Positions 25,252 to 38,229 of a stretch of DNA of 64,000 nt are shown here, in pieces. Position numbers and translations under genes: made by a program. Origin of the DNA: Alnus glutinosa (lineage: Eukaryota; Streptophyta; Magnoliopsida; Fagales; Betulaceae); the NCBI RefSeq assembly GCF_958979055.1, contig NC_084888.1, forward strand, positions 5,751,501-5,815,500, given 5' to 3'. Each line of letters opens with the position of its first letter. The first letter of the stretch is position 1. Below the pieces are notes generated by a model. It was not told where the DNA came from and searched no databases. It saw only the letters and a program-made list of their open reading frames with translations.

Positions 25252-25684
25252 TGTTCTCTCTATATATTAATGTTTGGAACCTGGTTGCTGCCGAGCTATT
25301 TTCATTTTTGGCCAGAAGGTAAGAAAGTTTTTATTTTTGATAACATGGAGTTGTTTTACATTTTTTATTTTCTGCTTATTATTATATGTATTTATTTGCA
25401 TTTACTTATGTTTTTAAAGCTTTTTGGTGAAAATCTGATTATTGTTTAAAATTCCATCAGTTGGGAAGTTTGTCATTCACAAGTGAGCAAGTAGGAAAGG
25501 AAAATTTGGTTTCCGCTATAAATATAGGCTTCTTATCAATACTTAGTATTTTATGGTGCTCTCTTCCTGTTGCTTCTCTTCTTTTATAATTATTAGTTGG
25601 GCATTCTTCAGTCTCTTTTTGAATCTGCTATAAAGATGACATGGACATGTCCATGCATCTTATCGATGTGACTGCATTCTCCAA

Positions 25685-25720
25685 CCCCCCCCACCCCCCC
25701 CCCCCCCCCCCCCCCCCCCC
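25685..25720. repeat. Long poly-C tract
   Basis: Eight C, one A, then about 27 C, followed by GGG. Such a run is rare in an AT-rich plant intron, and long homopolymers of this type often slip during sequencing. Confidence 0.85.
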
Positions 25721-27599
25721 GGGCCTCCCCTCTTCTCATCCTCTTCTACCCCTCCTCGAGCCTCTTGTGAGGTTTTGTAATATTTAATGGGATTTTTGGT
25801 CTATGATTTATTCGACGTATTTTTTTTTTTTTTTTTATGAACTAGAATGATTAGCCACGATAGTGTTTGGATGATTGACATACTTCTTTCGCCAGTCCTT
25901 GGGAGAAAGAGCCATACGTGGATGCTGCACAGAAAAATGCATTTGGAGGGTTGTCATTTGATGGATTTTTGTCAATGGTATGCGTTTCAGTCTTTCTTTT
26001 GCCTTTTTTCCTTTCCTTTTTCTTTTTTCATTTACTGAGTGGGGGTTTGGAATTTTTAAAATTGATCTACAAAGTAATTATTATCTCAATCTGGCTATCT
26101 TACCCATTTATTAATATGTGAAGTTTTACACTTATGCCATACACATTTTTCAGTTTTTAAAATGTTTAAAAATATACAATCTTCTCAAACAATAGCTATT
26201 CTTCTATTCTCTGGTAACCTGTGCTTAAGTTTGTGAGAATTATGTGTGGTTTCAGTGGGCCTTTATGACACTTCTAGACCCAGCTTTGAGCATGGAGAAT
26301 TTGATATACATTGACTATCCTGGTGATCCTTCATCTGCATTTCGTGTGACTAGAAAAAGGCATTTGGATCGCAAGAAGCAACAAACAGACAGAAATGTTT
26401 TCCAATGTTTTGTTTTGGGCCCAAGAAGGCTGGAAAGTCTGCATTGTTGAATTCTTTTCTTGGAAGGTATTCCAGGTCATCCTTTTAAATCTAATACTTC
26501 TCGTTAATGTAGTTTTTTTTTTTTTTTTGCGACCAAGTAATTTAACATTTGTTGTTGATGAATTGTGAAATGCAGGCCTTTTTGTGATAAATATACTCCA
26601 ACCATTGAAGATCATTATGCAGTGAACGTTGTAGATGAACCTAGGGTGAGTGCTATTACATCATGCACCTTGAAATTCCTGTTGAACACATGCTATGCGT
26701 GGGCATTAGTCTTATCAAATAAAATCTATGCTAGTACTTGCTGTGCATTCTGTAGAAGTTGCAATAAGGTTTTGTCCTTGTGTAGATACAGACGAACCTA
26801 GATTCTGAGTTATGTTAATCCATAATTTGTTTGCTTTAACTATTTGAATCTGTGTGTGGAATTAACCCAGGCCGATGGTGACTCTTGGTTTGTACATTTT
26901 TATGGGTAGTATGTAAATTTCCTGTAAGCTTTTTAGAAGGCAACAGAATAGCAAGTTTTAGAGAATTTCTGTAGCTTCAATTAATTTACAACTGATTCGT
27001 GGATTACATTTCACAAAGAAGCCTTTCCTTTTTTTCTTGAGGCAGGGCCGACTTGAAGTCATTGGTTTTGTCTCCACGCAATCTCCATATCTGATTGGAA
27101 TTTGTGGTTTAGTTTATCACTAGATGGATTTTATTTTTTTTCACTTATCTGATGCTTGTTATTTCTTTTGCATAAATCAAAATGCTGTGCCAGTTGCTGT
27201 AATTGCTAATCTTGTCATATCCCACCCCTTTGTCTGAGCATTCGTTTGTTATTTTCTTCACAGGGAACAAAAAAGACCCTTGTATTGAGAGAGATACCTG
27301 AAGACGGAGTTTGCAAACTCCTATTAGATAAAGAATCTTTGGCTGCTTGTGACGTAGCAGTGTTTGTTCATGACAGGTGAATGAAAGGCTCTTATTGTTG
27401 TTGTATTTTAAGTATAGCATGAATCACAATAACACTCGTTTGTTAAATTAGTTTTTAACTTTCTCACTTTCCAAATTCAGTTTTTTCTTCTCTAATTTGG
27501 TTTGGCTTTTCCGAACTTGATATTTCAATATAGAGCCATATATTAAACGGTCAATAAAATCATGAAAAAGAAAACACATTAGGAAAGTATAAAGTAGAT

Positions 27600-28700
27600 G
27601 CCCACTGGTAAATAGTATTAAAGAAGAAAGACTTTAAATCCACTACTGTCCTCTCGCGGTCTTCAAAACACCTATCATTTCTTTCCCTCCAAGTCTAGAC
27701 AACCTTTTTTGAGACAAATCTGGAAACTGAACTCTCTATTCTGGAGAAACAAGAAACCTATCTATTCTTGACCAAGAAGAGGGATCCTGCTTGTTTGACC
27801 ACGTAAAAGACCCTCCTATAAGGGGAATATCCATGAGTTCTTAGTCAAAGATAAAGTCAGAGAACACCACCATAGGACGAAAACGAGCTTCACCCAATCT
27901 TTCACTAAGAAATTGAGTGACATTAAAGTCTCCCCCAATGCACCAAGGCATAATCTACCAACTAATCAAGCCAGCCAATTCTTCTCATAAAAACCTTCTA
28001 TCACAATCGAAATTAGGCCCATATACACTCACAAAAGCCCAAGAAAAACCATCATCAACGTTTAGAAATGAGCAGTCAATTGTAAACTCCCCACATACTC
28101 AATTTTCTCCACAACCCTCTTATCCCACATAAGCAAGATACCACGGGGCCTAGAAGCTGAATAACACCAGTCCAAGTGTTGACAACCCTAGAAACTACAC
28201 ACAACACAGCTGGAAATAAACTCTAATTTAGTTTCCTGAAAACAAATAATATATTCCTTCCACTGTCTAAGCAAGTTTCTGACTTAGGCATTTATCTCCT
28301 TCATTCAACCCTCTCACATTTGATGATAACAGTTTGGGCTTCATAAAGAACCAATCAAAACCCTCCCTTTGCCTCTACCACGACTAGCACTACCACCTTT
28401 TGTGTCATAATTAATGGAACAAATTAACCTTTTTAACTCTCTACTTTCCTTATTAATAAAATTGGAATAAGAAGCCAGCTCATTTTGGGAATGACTCGCG
28501 TCAATGGCCAGAAACAAGGCATAAGCTCCTCTTCAAAACCCACGCACAAAATCCCCACAATGTGACAAACTTCTTTCACAGTCTGTAGCACCGAGGATGA
28601 AGATTTAGCTCCTGCTCTTTTCTTATTAACAGATGGGAGATATAATTTCAAAGGAATGGGCCCCTCCTTAGAAAACACTTCCATTTCCAAGCCAGATGGA
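27600..28700 (-). mobile_element. LINE (L1-type) remnant: end of ORF1 region and endonuclease domain
   Basis: It lies in intron 11 of the MIRO-like gene, opposite in direction. Reading the minus strand gives broken but clear L1 apurinic-endonuclease motifs in order: SSNVRGLNE (about 28310), QETKLEF (about 28240), GGDFNVT with MPWC before it (about 27940), GSFTWSN and [11 protein letters not shown] (about 27770-27810). Upstream, a fragment at 28433-28690 encodes the linker before the endonuclease. Multiple stops and shifts show decay. No reverse transcriptase is present, so the copy is truncated internally. Its exact ends are uncertain. Confidence 0.82.
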
Positions 28701-30106
28701 AATACTTATCGAAAAAAATGTACATGCACGCGCGCACACAAATATATTACCTATACTATTTTCACCGTTGCATTTGTATGTAGGAGTTTCTGAGGATTGA
28801 TACATTTTACTTTCACAGTTCTAATGCAATATCATGGGAGAGAGCAACTGAGTTTCTGGTAGAAGTTGCTAGTCATGGTAAAGATACTGGCTTTGAGGTT
28901 CCTTGCCTCATTGTGGCAGCTAAAGATGATCTGGACTCATTTCCCATGGCAATGCCAAATTCTACTAGGGTATTTAACTTTTCCAGTGACTATAATATCA
29001 TGCATGTTCTATTATGCAAGCTCCATTATCCACAAAAATTATTTTTAGTGTGTTTAGTTGTTTGCTTGCTTCGAACATAATGACTTTGATAGTCGGCTCA
29101 TTGGTGTTCCAGTGCTTGTTGGTTTTTCTCCTTGGTGGTAATAATACTAAACTTGCTAGACAAACTCTTCAAACCAAATTGATTAGTATTATTTGCATCT
29201 TGAAACTTAACATACATGATGGACTAGATTTTTCCCAATTCTAAATTTGGAACAAAAATATTACAAAGTTTTCATGACAAATACGACTAAAGACAAAATC
29301 ACTGAACAATAAACAAAATTAACACTCTCCAAAGTCCAATGAAAGGGTCCATATGCAGAAACTGCATTCCAGTACAGTTTGTTCACTAGTAAAATATGCC
29401 TTTTGATTTTTCTAGTAATTTGGCAGGAAAAATTGGTCAGACAAATTAGCTGAATGGTGAAGTTCCAAAACTTGGACAAGGTGGCCTAAATTCTACATTT
29501 TGGAAAAAGTACCAATGGTCATAAAAAATAAATAAATAAATAAAATGATTGAACAAACTTCATAAATCTATTTATGTGATATTAGTTTCATGTTGCAACT
29601 TGAGATTCTTGGACAACATTTTCCCTATTTCAGGAGTTGAAACATGACATCTAAATATTTAGATATGTTCCATGTGGTTTTTCGCATAACTATGAAAATA
29701 CATGTACTTAAGGACTGTTAATCTTTTGGTTCATGTTATGATCGTGGTGATGATTGTGAGAGTAAGATTGTTGTCAGCTGAGCTTTAATTCTTTACATGA
29801 CCAGTATTTTGTTAATCATATTTGTTATATTCTCTATAATAATAGCATGCATCTCTTTGGCCCTAAATTGTCTTGCATATTACCAATGCAATTTTGCTTT
29901 TGTAGGTTAGTCAGCACACGGGAATAGAGGCTTCCATACCTATCAGTACGAAGTTTGGTGATCTCAATAATGTATTCCGTAGGATTGTAAGTGTTGCAGA
30001 ACACCCTCATTTGAGCATTCCTCAAACTGAAGCTGGGAGAAGCCATGAGCAATACCTTAGACTTATAGACCACTTAGTTATGGACTTTTCGGGTATGTTG
30101 TGTTGA

Positions 30107-32142
30107 TCTTTTGTGTTTATATAAGTCCTTGAATCTGTTGGCTTCTTGTTTCTAGTGGCTTATCATTTTTGCTGCTACAATTGCTCTTTGAGCTTATAGT
30201 TTTTGTTCATCTGTCTCTGCAATGCACAGCTGGTTAATGACTGTTTATTCCATTGTTTTCCAAGGGGTGATGCCTCACTGCCACCCGTATTGATTTGTTC
30301 CTTCATGAATTGATGCCCATCTGCCCCATGCTTTCCAAACCTAATGCTTGTGATTCTTCCTTCTTCTCTTTTATATATATTGTTTTTTACAGCACTCTTT
30401 CTTGTTCCTTCATATCCCCCCTCCCCCAAAACAAAAAACAATCAGTAACTAATTAATATCTAGTTTTCACAACCAAATACAAATTATTCCCGGGCAAAAC
30501 ACGGAGAGATCCTGATTTTTTAACTTGGATGCTGTCATGGTATCATAGTAAGGCTGTTGTTGACATATAAGAAGATTAATTCTGGCAAACCTATATCTAG
30601 TGTTCTTTATGGTTGTTAATCCTAGTTGTATCTTGCAGATTTTGCGATGGTGTGAACTTCACATGTGGGGTATCCACTATCCAGATCGTCGAATGTGAAC
30701 TGTGCATTGCTCGCAGCATCATACTGGTTCAGTTTTTGTGTTCTGCCGATATGTCTATAACTGAGTATATATGGGGCTACGCTTGTAAATCTGGGAGATG
30801 GGAGATTGATCTATGAGCCATCTTTGCCTTTTTGGGATTACTTTGATAGGGGCTTATAGCTTTTTCCAATTTTTAGAACTAGAGTATGAAGAGTAAAAGA
30901 CTACTGAACGAAATCCATACACGCACTTCAGGTATTGTGACCGTCATTTCGGCCAATGGGAAAGTAATTGAAACTTAAAATACAATAAAAAGGAAAGCAC
31001 TTGTCAGTACATCAGCTGTCTATTTCTTCCTGGTCTAAATTTAATGTCACATTTCTGCAAATTTACAAATCAAAGGTTGTTTAGTGTCCAAGGTGGCGGT
31101 GCTGCAATTTTGGAAGCAAGATGTTCAAAATTTAAGACCATGATGAGGCTAAAAGTTTAACGCTCGAGTCTTGTAGAGAGCAAATATTTCATTTCTCCAA
31201 AGTTTACATCATACTTGGTAGAGGAATTTTGGGTGCAAGATCATCAAATATTAACACCATAATGAGACAACATGGAAAGGACGAGTTCATCAGCTACAAC
31301 GTAGACGTTGAGGCAACCACACCCTCTCCAAGAGACAAGATCGACTATGTAAGTTCTCATGCAATCTTACAAAGCTAATAGTAATTCCAGATTAGTTAGG
31401 CTAATAAACATCAGCTAAAGAATTCGAAGGATTTAACCAAGAAACCTGTGATGAATAGGACACTAATCAACACTAATTATAGTGCGATGTCAATAATCAC
31501 AAGATTATCTAATAATACTCATCCAAGAGCATGCAAAACCTCCGATCTCCTAGATGGACCAGATGGTGAGTAAAGAGTTCTTCAAAAATGATAAAACCTC
31601 CAATCGTCTGCCTCCCCCTTAAGCCGATGACGCCGATCTAACTGCCCCTCAAGCCACACATTCCGATCTAAATCGTTGGCTAACATGCTAACCCTGCCCT
31701 CATATTCATCACTCCAATACAAACTATTACCCACGGCTACAGCCTACAGCCTTCCGTCGAGCTTGACAATAAATATTTTTATGCTTCTCTAGTGTCATAA
31801 ACAAACAATGTGATCAAGATCGCTCTGAAAACGAGATGAAAGATCGGGTAAGGCATTCTAGTTTCGGCTCTCCGGGTCAAAAAAACACGCATCAATGTGA
31901 AGATGGATCACAGCCACCAAAAACAAACAGCTTACCGTCCAAGACCTCGGTACGACAACGAGATCTGGGACAAAGCATATTGGCAGACCAGACTTTCGGT
32001 CTTTACCGGGTCCACAAAAAAAAATTGAAAAGTTTGAGGTTATAATTGCAAAAACATCAATGCTTCGGGGGATAAGTAAAGTTTTCTCTTAATATTATTA
32101 TTATTTTTTAGTAAACTTTTAATATTATCATATATACTCCTC
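30107..32142. other. Downstream of MIRO-like gene; no gene recognised
   Basis: A possible terminal exon of the MIRO-like gene follows an acceptor near 30638 but yields only a few residues before a stop. At 31260-31350 a short open stretch followed by TAAGTT could be an exon, without family match. The rest is AT-rich. Confidence 0.35.
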
Positions 32143-32254
32143 GTCCCTAAGGAGTAGTTTAATCGGTTGGAGACTACATCTCATGAAACGGAAGTCACTA
32201 GTTCGAATCCTCCATCCCCCTCCTGTGTAGACATGTCAAAAAAAAAAAAAAAAA
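32143..32254 (+). mobile_element. tRNA-derived SINE with 16-bp target duplications
   Basis: The body of about 95 bp has an A-box-like segment (TAGTTTAATCGGTTGG, from 32155) and a canonical B box (GTTCGAATCC, 32201-32210), and ends in a run of about 17 A. The 16-bp sequence ATCATATATACTCCTC lies immediately before (32127-32142) and after (32255-32270). This is the signature of LINE-mediated retroposition. The perfect duplication indicates a recent event. Confidence 0.9.
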
Positions 32255-32270
32255 ATCATATATACTCCTC

Positions 32271-33230
32271 TCTTACCTCAAAATTTGCATTAGTTCACGA
32301 AAGTGTTACCTCACTTTTCTTATATAAATAATCTTGGCACTCCTCCATATAAATATCCAAAATCAAGCTAAACCACAGACAAGGTTATTAATACGCTTGA
32401 TTCAACTCAGCCTAACATTCGTATATATAACCAGATTTTATTGCGTGCTTATATATAGTTTCCCTTTCTCAAGTTTGAAAAGAAGAAAAAATCTATGGAA
32501 TGCACATCATATGGATTATTTTTATTTTTCAATCTCATTAAAAGCTCATAGGGGGAGTGTGGGATATGTTAATGGTGAGAAAAATAGGAACAAACAAATA
32601 ATATTCTTTAAATTCACTCCTCATAATCAGTTAAATTTATTTCTAAGCTAGTGAGAAATTTTGTTGAGTTTAAACATTAATAAAGAAAATATGCCAAGAC
32701 TTTATAATTACTATTTATCTTCTGTCAATTATTATTATTTACAAAGACAAGAACAGAATGTAGATCTCATAAAGAGGAATTAATTTAACTTGAATGCAAC
32801 TATACGAATGATGGAATTATACATGTTGCCAAATTCATATAATTAAAAACAAAAATTGGATAAAGTCTTACTCAATCCAGGCATCTGTATTTTAATCCGA
32901 TTATAAGTTGCAATAATTATGAAGCAATTAAACATCTGTATTTTAATCAGATCACTCTATTGCCTAATACCAATCTTCACAAAGAATCCATTCGTGTTTA
33001 TATTTGGCTGAATCTACTTCAAAGTTCAATGTTTGTATGAAATAAGAAATATGTGCGATGCAATTTTCAACCCTCTCTATTCTAAATCCAAAAGATGATT
33101 ATATCAATAGACTAAGAACTACTTCATTTCACTTTCTTCAATTTCCAATAAAAGCTTTTCTATTTTTTTTTTTAATGAAATAGATCTTTGTACGCCCTCT
33201 CCTAGAAATTTTTATGCAACAGCTAAAATG
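32271..33230. other. Intergenic, nothing recognised
   Basis: AT-rich without splice-linked frames, inverted ends or repeats that I can define. Confidence 0.35.
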
Positions 33231-33239
33231 CACAAAAGA

Positions 33240-33890
33240 AAATTCAAATACACAATTCTATCCCTCACGCTCAGATACGAGAAACTTTGCGCATACAGGC
33301 CACGTGCCGGTCAGGGAATAGCGACATGACCACAGCTTGAGACGGCTAGACAGAAAAACAGTGGCGAAAGCAGCTAAGGGGCACGTGTCAAGAGATCTCC
33401 GGTGAAAACGTACAGATCTGACTCTTAAAAAAACCTTAAACGCGCGGCTAGCGAAGACAATAAACACCGGGGATTCGAGCAAACAACCGGATTCAAACCA
33501 ACAAAGTCACTAGAGATAATATGCCAGAAAAACAAAAAGAAAACACAATAATCAACTCCATGACTCCGATGAGTCAGGAGACAAAAACCACCACCTAATC
33601 TAGTAGGGGGGGACTAAAACCGTCTTCCACTGGTTAAGCCAGGGAGGAACAAAAACTCCAAAGCTCTACGAGCTTGGAGGACAAAAGACCGGGAGGAGGG
33701 AGGTGTGAAACCTCCCTCCCCCAGCAAGCAAACACTGAACTCACGCTCTCTCTCTCTCTCTAGAAAGAAGAGAGCTTCTCTCTCTTCGGTTTCAGGTTTT
33801 GTGTACAATCTTCTTGTTTTTATCCGTAAGGTAGTTGAGCTTGTAACAAACCCTTTTGTACCACATTGGCCCAACCTTTAAACCAGAGAG
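33240..33890 (-). other. GC-richer unassigned segment with open minus-strand frames
   Basis: The base composition stands out from the surroundings, and two minus-strand open stretches (33258-33482 and 33614-33874) show no family I recognise. A CT run at about 33748-33762 and a palindromic cctccctcc/ggaggggagg region are present. It could be the 5' part of a retroelement or a leader fragment. I make no functional claim. Confidence 0.25.
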
Positions 33891-33899
33891 AAATGATCC

Positions 33900-34400
33900 T
33901 TTACTACTTTATCGCAATATGTTTACATTGATTTTTTAATTTTTTTTTTCCTATTAAAAAAGAAAAAGAAAAAACCCCACATTGAAACAGGCGAATTTCC
34001 CCCAAGTTTCTCAACGAAAACCCTCTCTTCCTGTCTCCCTCTCTCTCCAAGGAACGGGTTCCAAGTCGATAAAAAGAGCTCTAGCGTGTTCGTGTCTCCG
34101 GCAACTTTGGCGTGTTTTCAAGCGGTACCAAAATCTCTCTCTAAATTTTTATGTATAAATATTTGATATCTCCACATTTTCGTTATTTGCAAATTGTATA
34201 TATATCTTTCCTAGTCCTCCCATTCCAACACCTGCAAATAACACAAGGAAAAGAGCTTCTAGCAATTAAGAAGAAAAAAAATTGGATGGTTAAAACTTAA
34301 AAGGGAAAATAATTTCAAAAAAGAAATTCAAAACATCTGTCCAAATTTGAGAGAATTTGGGTAGAGAATTGGAGAAAATCCTAATCCCACCTACTTATGT
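33900..34400 (+). other. Possible orphan leader/promoter fragment
   Basis: After a poly-T/poly-A junction, a pyrimidine-rich stretch (about 34018-34060) and CTCTCTCTAAA resemble a plant 5' leader, but no coding exon follows. Confidence 0.2.
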
Positions 34401-34805
34401 AACTTTTAAAAGCACCATTAAATTTGAGATGGATCATTATTAGATTTTGATCCAATACCAATTTTAAAAGACACGTCAGAAAGTATAAGAATTAAAGTGA
34501 GAATATATATGGCATTTCTCTTTTTGTGCTGATCTCGGAAGCTTCCTAGAATCAACAGATTAATTAAAGAATATATCTTAAATTTACCCAGAGTTTTATA
34601 AAATCAAAACACCTATTTTCCAACGAAAAAATAAAAAGCCACGTCTAAAAGACTATTCACAGTCGTTTAAACGACCCAGTACAACAATATTGCTCTTATA
34701 ACACATGCAATCCGCCAGCTAGAGTCGTCCGGTCCAGACCCCGTGGGGTCAATGCCATTAATGTATGATCGATGTATCCACAGGCCCTGACGAGACGCGT
34801 CTTTT
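34400..34805 (+). repeat. Third copy of the kinase-gene upstream block, without a gene
   Basis: This is homologous to 1555-1835 and to 35970-36395 (shared marks: 'gatctcggaagct', 'acccagtac', 'gcaatccgccag', 'ctgacgagacg'). Downstream of 34805 the sequence diverges and no USP exon follows for 1.6 kb. It is closer in detail to the copy 2 upstream region: both have 'ccagctagagtc' and 'acgcgtctttt/aa', which copy 1 lacks. Confidence 0.75.
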
Positions 34806-35442
34806 ATTCTCGTCTTAGTTCTTTCATATTAATTATTTGCAATAAATGTTTTTATTAAATGCTCTACTATGTTTCAAATGCTTCAATTCTATGCTCTAGC
34901 AAATGATATTGCTAAGACATGTAGAGAAAATATTTTATGACGAATGTTTCTTGCTTTCTTAGAATGATGACTGTAGTTACCGATCGAAAAGGACTTTTCC
35001 TAAGGCGTGAAAACTTTCAATGAGATTATGAAAGAATTTACTTTTACATTTGCATGCTATGTAATGAGAAAATTATACTATGAACATGCACGAAAGTTTA
35101 GCATGTGTTTAGTTAAGTAAATAAAATGTTTTAATACTTTAATTCGGCCTAAGAGAACAAATATATATTAACACAGTACTAACAGTAAGGATGGAATGCA
35201 ATCATTAAGTGTACGTGGTCGATCACCCAGAATTTTAGCTATGTTAATTAGTGCACCAAATTATATATGCACAACCCAAACAAATTAAATGGGCCATAAT
35301 GGTATGCGAGACTGCATACTTACAAGTAAAAGAATATTATTTTCAAGAACATTTTCTTGTTTTTTCTAACTAAAGTTGAAAGCATAAAAGGTTATTTCTG
35401 AATTATTAGTTTTTTTTTTTTTATACATAAATATATACACAA

Positions 35443-35541
<99 letters not shown>

Positions 35542-35960
35542 GCTTATTTAAATGCATCATACATATGATATATATTTGATTTTGTTTGCTTAGAGTAGAA
35601 TTAAAAACCCACCACAAATTAATTTAAAATAATTCTAGAATTTAATTTTGATACTTTTCCCATGAGGAATGTAATGCTAGAGCCTAGAGGAATAAATTCT
35701 TCAATTATATCCACTGTCAAGTACGTACGTTATTTGAATACTTGCAGGTACTGGTGTATCATGTATGATCCTCATGTAACAGTAGATGGTTTTACCAAAA
35801 TGATCTCCACGTACAGCACCATTATATATTTTGGCTATTATCAGTGCAAACTCTTTCTCCAATTGGATTTTTGCTCCACGGTTTTACAACTTTGACCACT
35901 TCAAAGATTTCTCGTAGCCCTAACTTAAGGGCACATCAATTTGTAAAATGGGTCACTTCC
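34806..35960. other. Intergenic between orphan promoter block and copy 2
   Basis: Contains the CA/TA microsatellite below; otherwise AT-rich and without recognised genes. Confidence 0.35.
35443..35536. repeat. Compound (CA)n(TA)n microsatellite
   Basis: About 20 CA units run directly into about 27 TA units. The Tyr/Ile and Val/Cys repeat frames over it are artefacts. Confidence 0.9.
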
Positions 35961-38229
35961 AATCATATCTTTAAAAGCATTAATTCTTTACTTATCGTAA
36001 AAATCTTATCCTGTAAATTTGAAATAGTTCATTATTAAATTTTGACCAAAATTTTTAAAAGTCACGTTAAAAAGCATGATAGTTAAAAGTAGAGTGTTTA
36101 TAACATTTTTCTTTTGCACTGATCTCGGAAGCTTCCGAGAATCAAACATATTAATTAAAGAATTTATCTTAAATTTACCCAAAGTTTTATCAAATCAAAA
36201 CACCTATTTTCCAACGAAAAAATAAAAAGCAACATCTAAAAGACTATTAACGTACGGTTGTTTAAACGACCCAGTACAACATTGCTCTTATAACATATGC
36301 AATCCGCCAGCTAGAGTCCAGACCCCGTGGGGTCAATGCCATTAATGTATGATGTATCCACAGGCCCTGACGAGACGCGTCTTTAATTTTTGCTGATCTC
36401 AACCAACAAAGGTTTTAATTTATCACTTCTAAATTTACGCAGCCAGCTTTCTGAAGTATTGGAGTTGCAGGAAGAATGGCAAACAGGCATGAGAGTTCAG
36501 AGGAGACGATATACGTTGCCGTTGGAAAAGACGTGAAAGAGTGCAAATCAATCCTGTTATGGGCGTTGGAGAACACCGGAGGAAAGGGGATTTGCATACT
36601 TCACGTTCATCAGCCTGCGCAGTACATTCCATTTAGTAAGTCCCAAATACATGTCATGATGAACACCTACACACAAACACCCAATTAAGCAAACAGTGTC
36701 TGAATGTATTCTTGAAAGTTGGGAATTCTTAGAATTATACTTTGGTTGACCTTATTTGTCGAAATTGACAAATTGTTTGCCTCTGGATGCATGCTCACTG
36801 TACAAGGAAATTTGGGAGGACAAAAATGGCTGCAGCTAGCAGTTCAGGATAATTTTGTAATGTAGGAAAAAATTGGTGAATCTAACTTATTTATAGAGCT
36901 TATAATATATATGATGAAATACAGATGGGCCGGTAACAATCAATTACATTTTGGCTGGGCCTTTCTCGCTTAGATATTAATTAGGAATTTATTTGATTTT
37001 TTTTTTTTTTTTTTTATATTGGTTTGCAGTGGGTGGAAAAGCTCCAGCTAGCTCACTGAAGGAAAGTATTGTAAGGGAATACCATGAAACTGAGAGGCAA
37101 AAAATGCATGAGATCATGGATGAATATCTTCTCATCTGTCGCCAAAAGGGGGTATAAATCCTTCTTAATTTATTTTTTTAGAACGTTTTTCTTGTTAATT
37201 AGTTTTTTTCCTTTTTTTTTCTTTTTCTTTTTTTTTTTTTAAAAAAAAAATTGTGGTAAATATAAACAGAAATAGTTAAAGATGTAGACTGCATATATGC
37301 ATGTCCAATAAAGTTGACATAAGAGTTGGCCGGTGATAAGTTCAAAACTTGACAAAAATAATTAGCACGTACGTACCAATTCACATTTTAGACCCAATGA
37401 AATAATAGGTGGTTTTTTCCTTAAGCTCTAGATAATATTATACGTAATAGGGTTTAAGGCTTTAAGCGTTCAATTAATTAGGTTAATTATCTAATAGTTC
37501 GGAACTTCCAAGTTTCGCAATATTTGATAGCTAGTACTTTAAGTCGTTCCAGTGAGTCCTTTCCAACAATTGCTGATTAATTTCTGATATATTATTATAT
37601 TATTATATTTATATGGTTTTTCAAAATCTAGGCACCAGCTCATAAGCTTATAGCAGAAACGGGTTGTGTCAAGAAGGAAATTGTACAACTCGTCTCTCGG
37701 AATGGGATCAGGAAGCTTGTTATTGGAACAGCAGCAAAGAAGCACTATGGAAGGTATCCAAAAATATACCTTTATATATCCCACTTTTAACCTAGTTATT
37801 ATGCAGCGTGGCAGGATCTAAAAATATTATTGATGTAAAAAATGGTGCTTTAATTTTCAGTCTGTTTTCTTGTTAATTAATTTGTTGAAATTTCTTATAT
37901 ATGTTGGTGATCATGATTAAATACCTTATGGTTAATTTTCGGGAGCTTGGTGCTTGTACACTCACCTTTGGATCGAGATTTGCTTCACTACTGATTGAGA
38001 TTGCAGAAAAATGACGGACCTCAAGTCTAATAAAGCTAAATATGTGCGCCAACATGCACCAGTCTCCTGTCACGTACAATTTATCTGCAAGGGCCACCTC
38101 ATCTTCACCAGGTTTGTTTGACAGTTTTGTTAATTAATTACACTTTAATGATGGTATGCATAAAACTACTGGAAAAATATAAGAAAGGCAAAAGGCATAT
38201 TAGATTATTTGTATTTTATCACAGAGATC

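Noticed and set aside
32151..32235. Functional tRNA gene
   Set aside because: It has A and B boxes but no cloverleaf acceptor pairing, and a poly-A tail with 16-bp target duplications marks it as a SINE.
33240..33890. Hidden gene on the minus strand
   Set aside because: Composition is suggestive, but no motif, splice linkage or homologous copy in the window supports it; listed as unassigned.
35366..35617. Frame with Tyr-Ile and Val-Cys repeats
   Set aside because: Translation of the CA/TA microsatellite.
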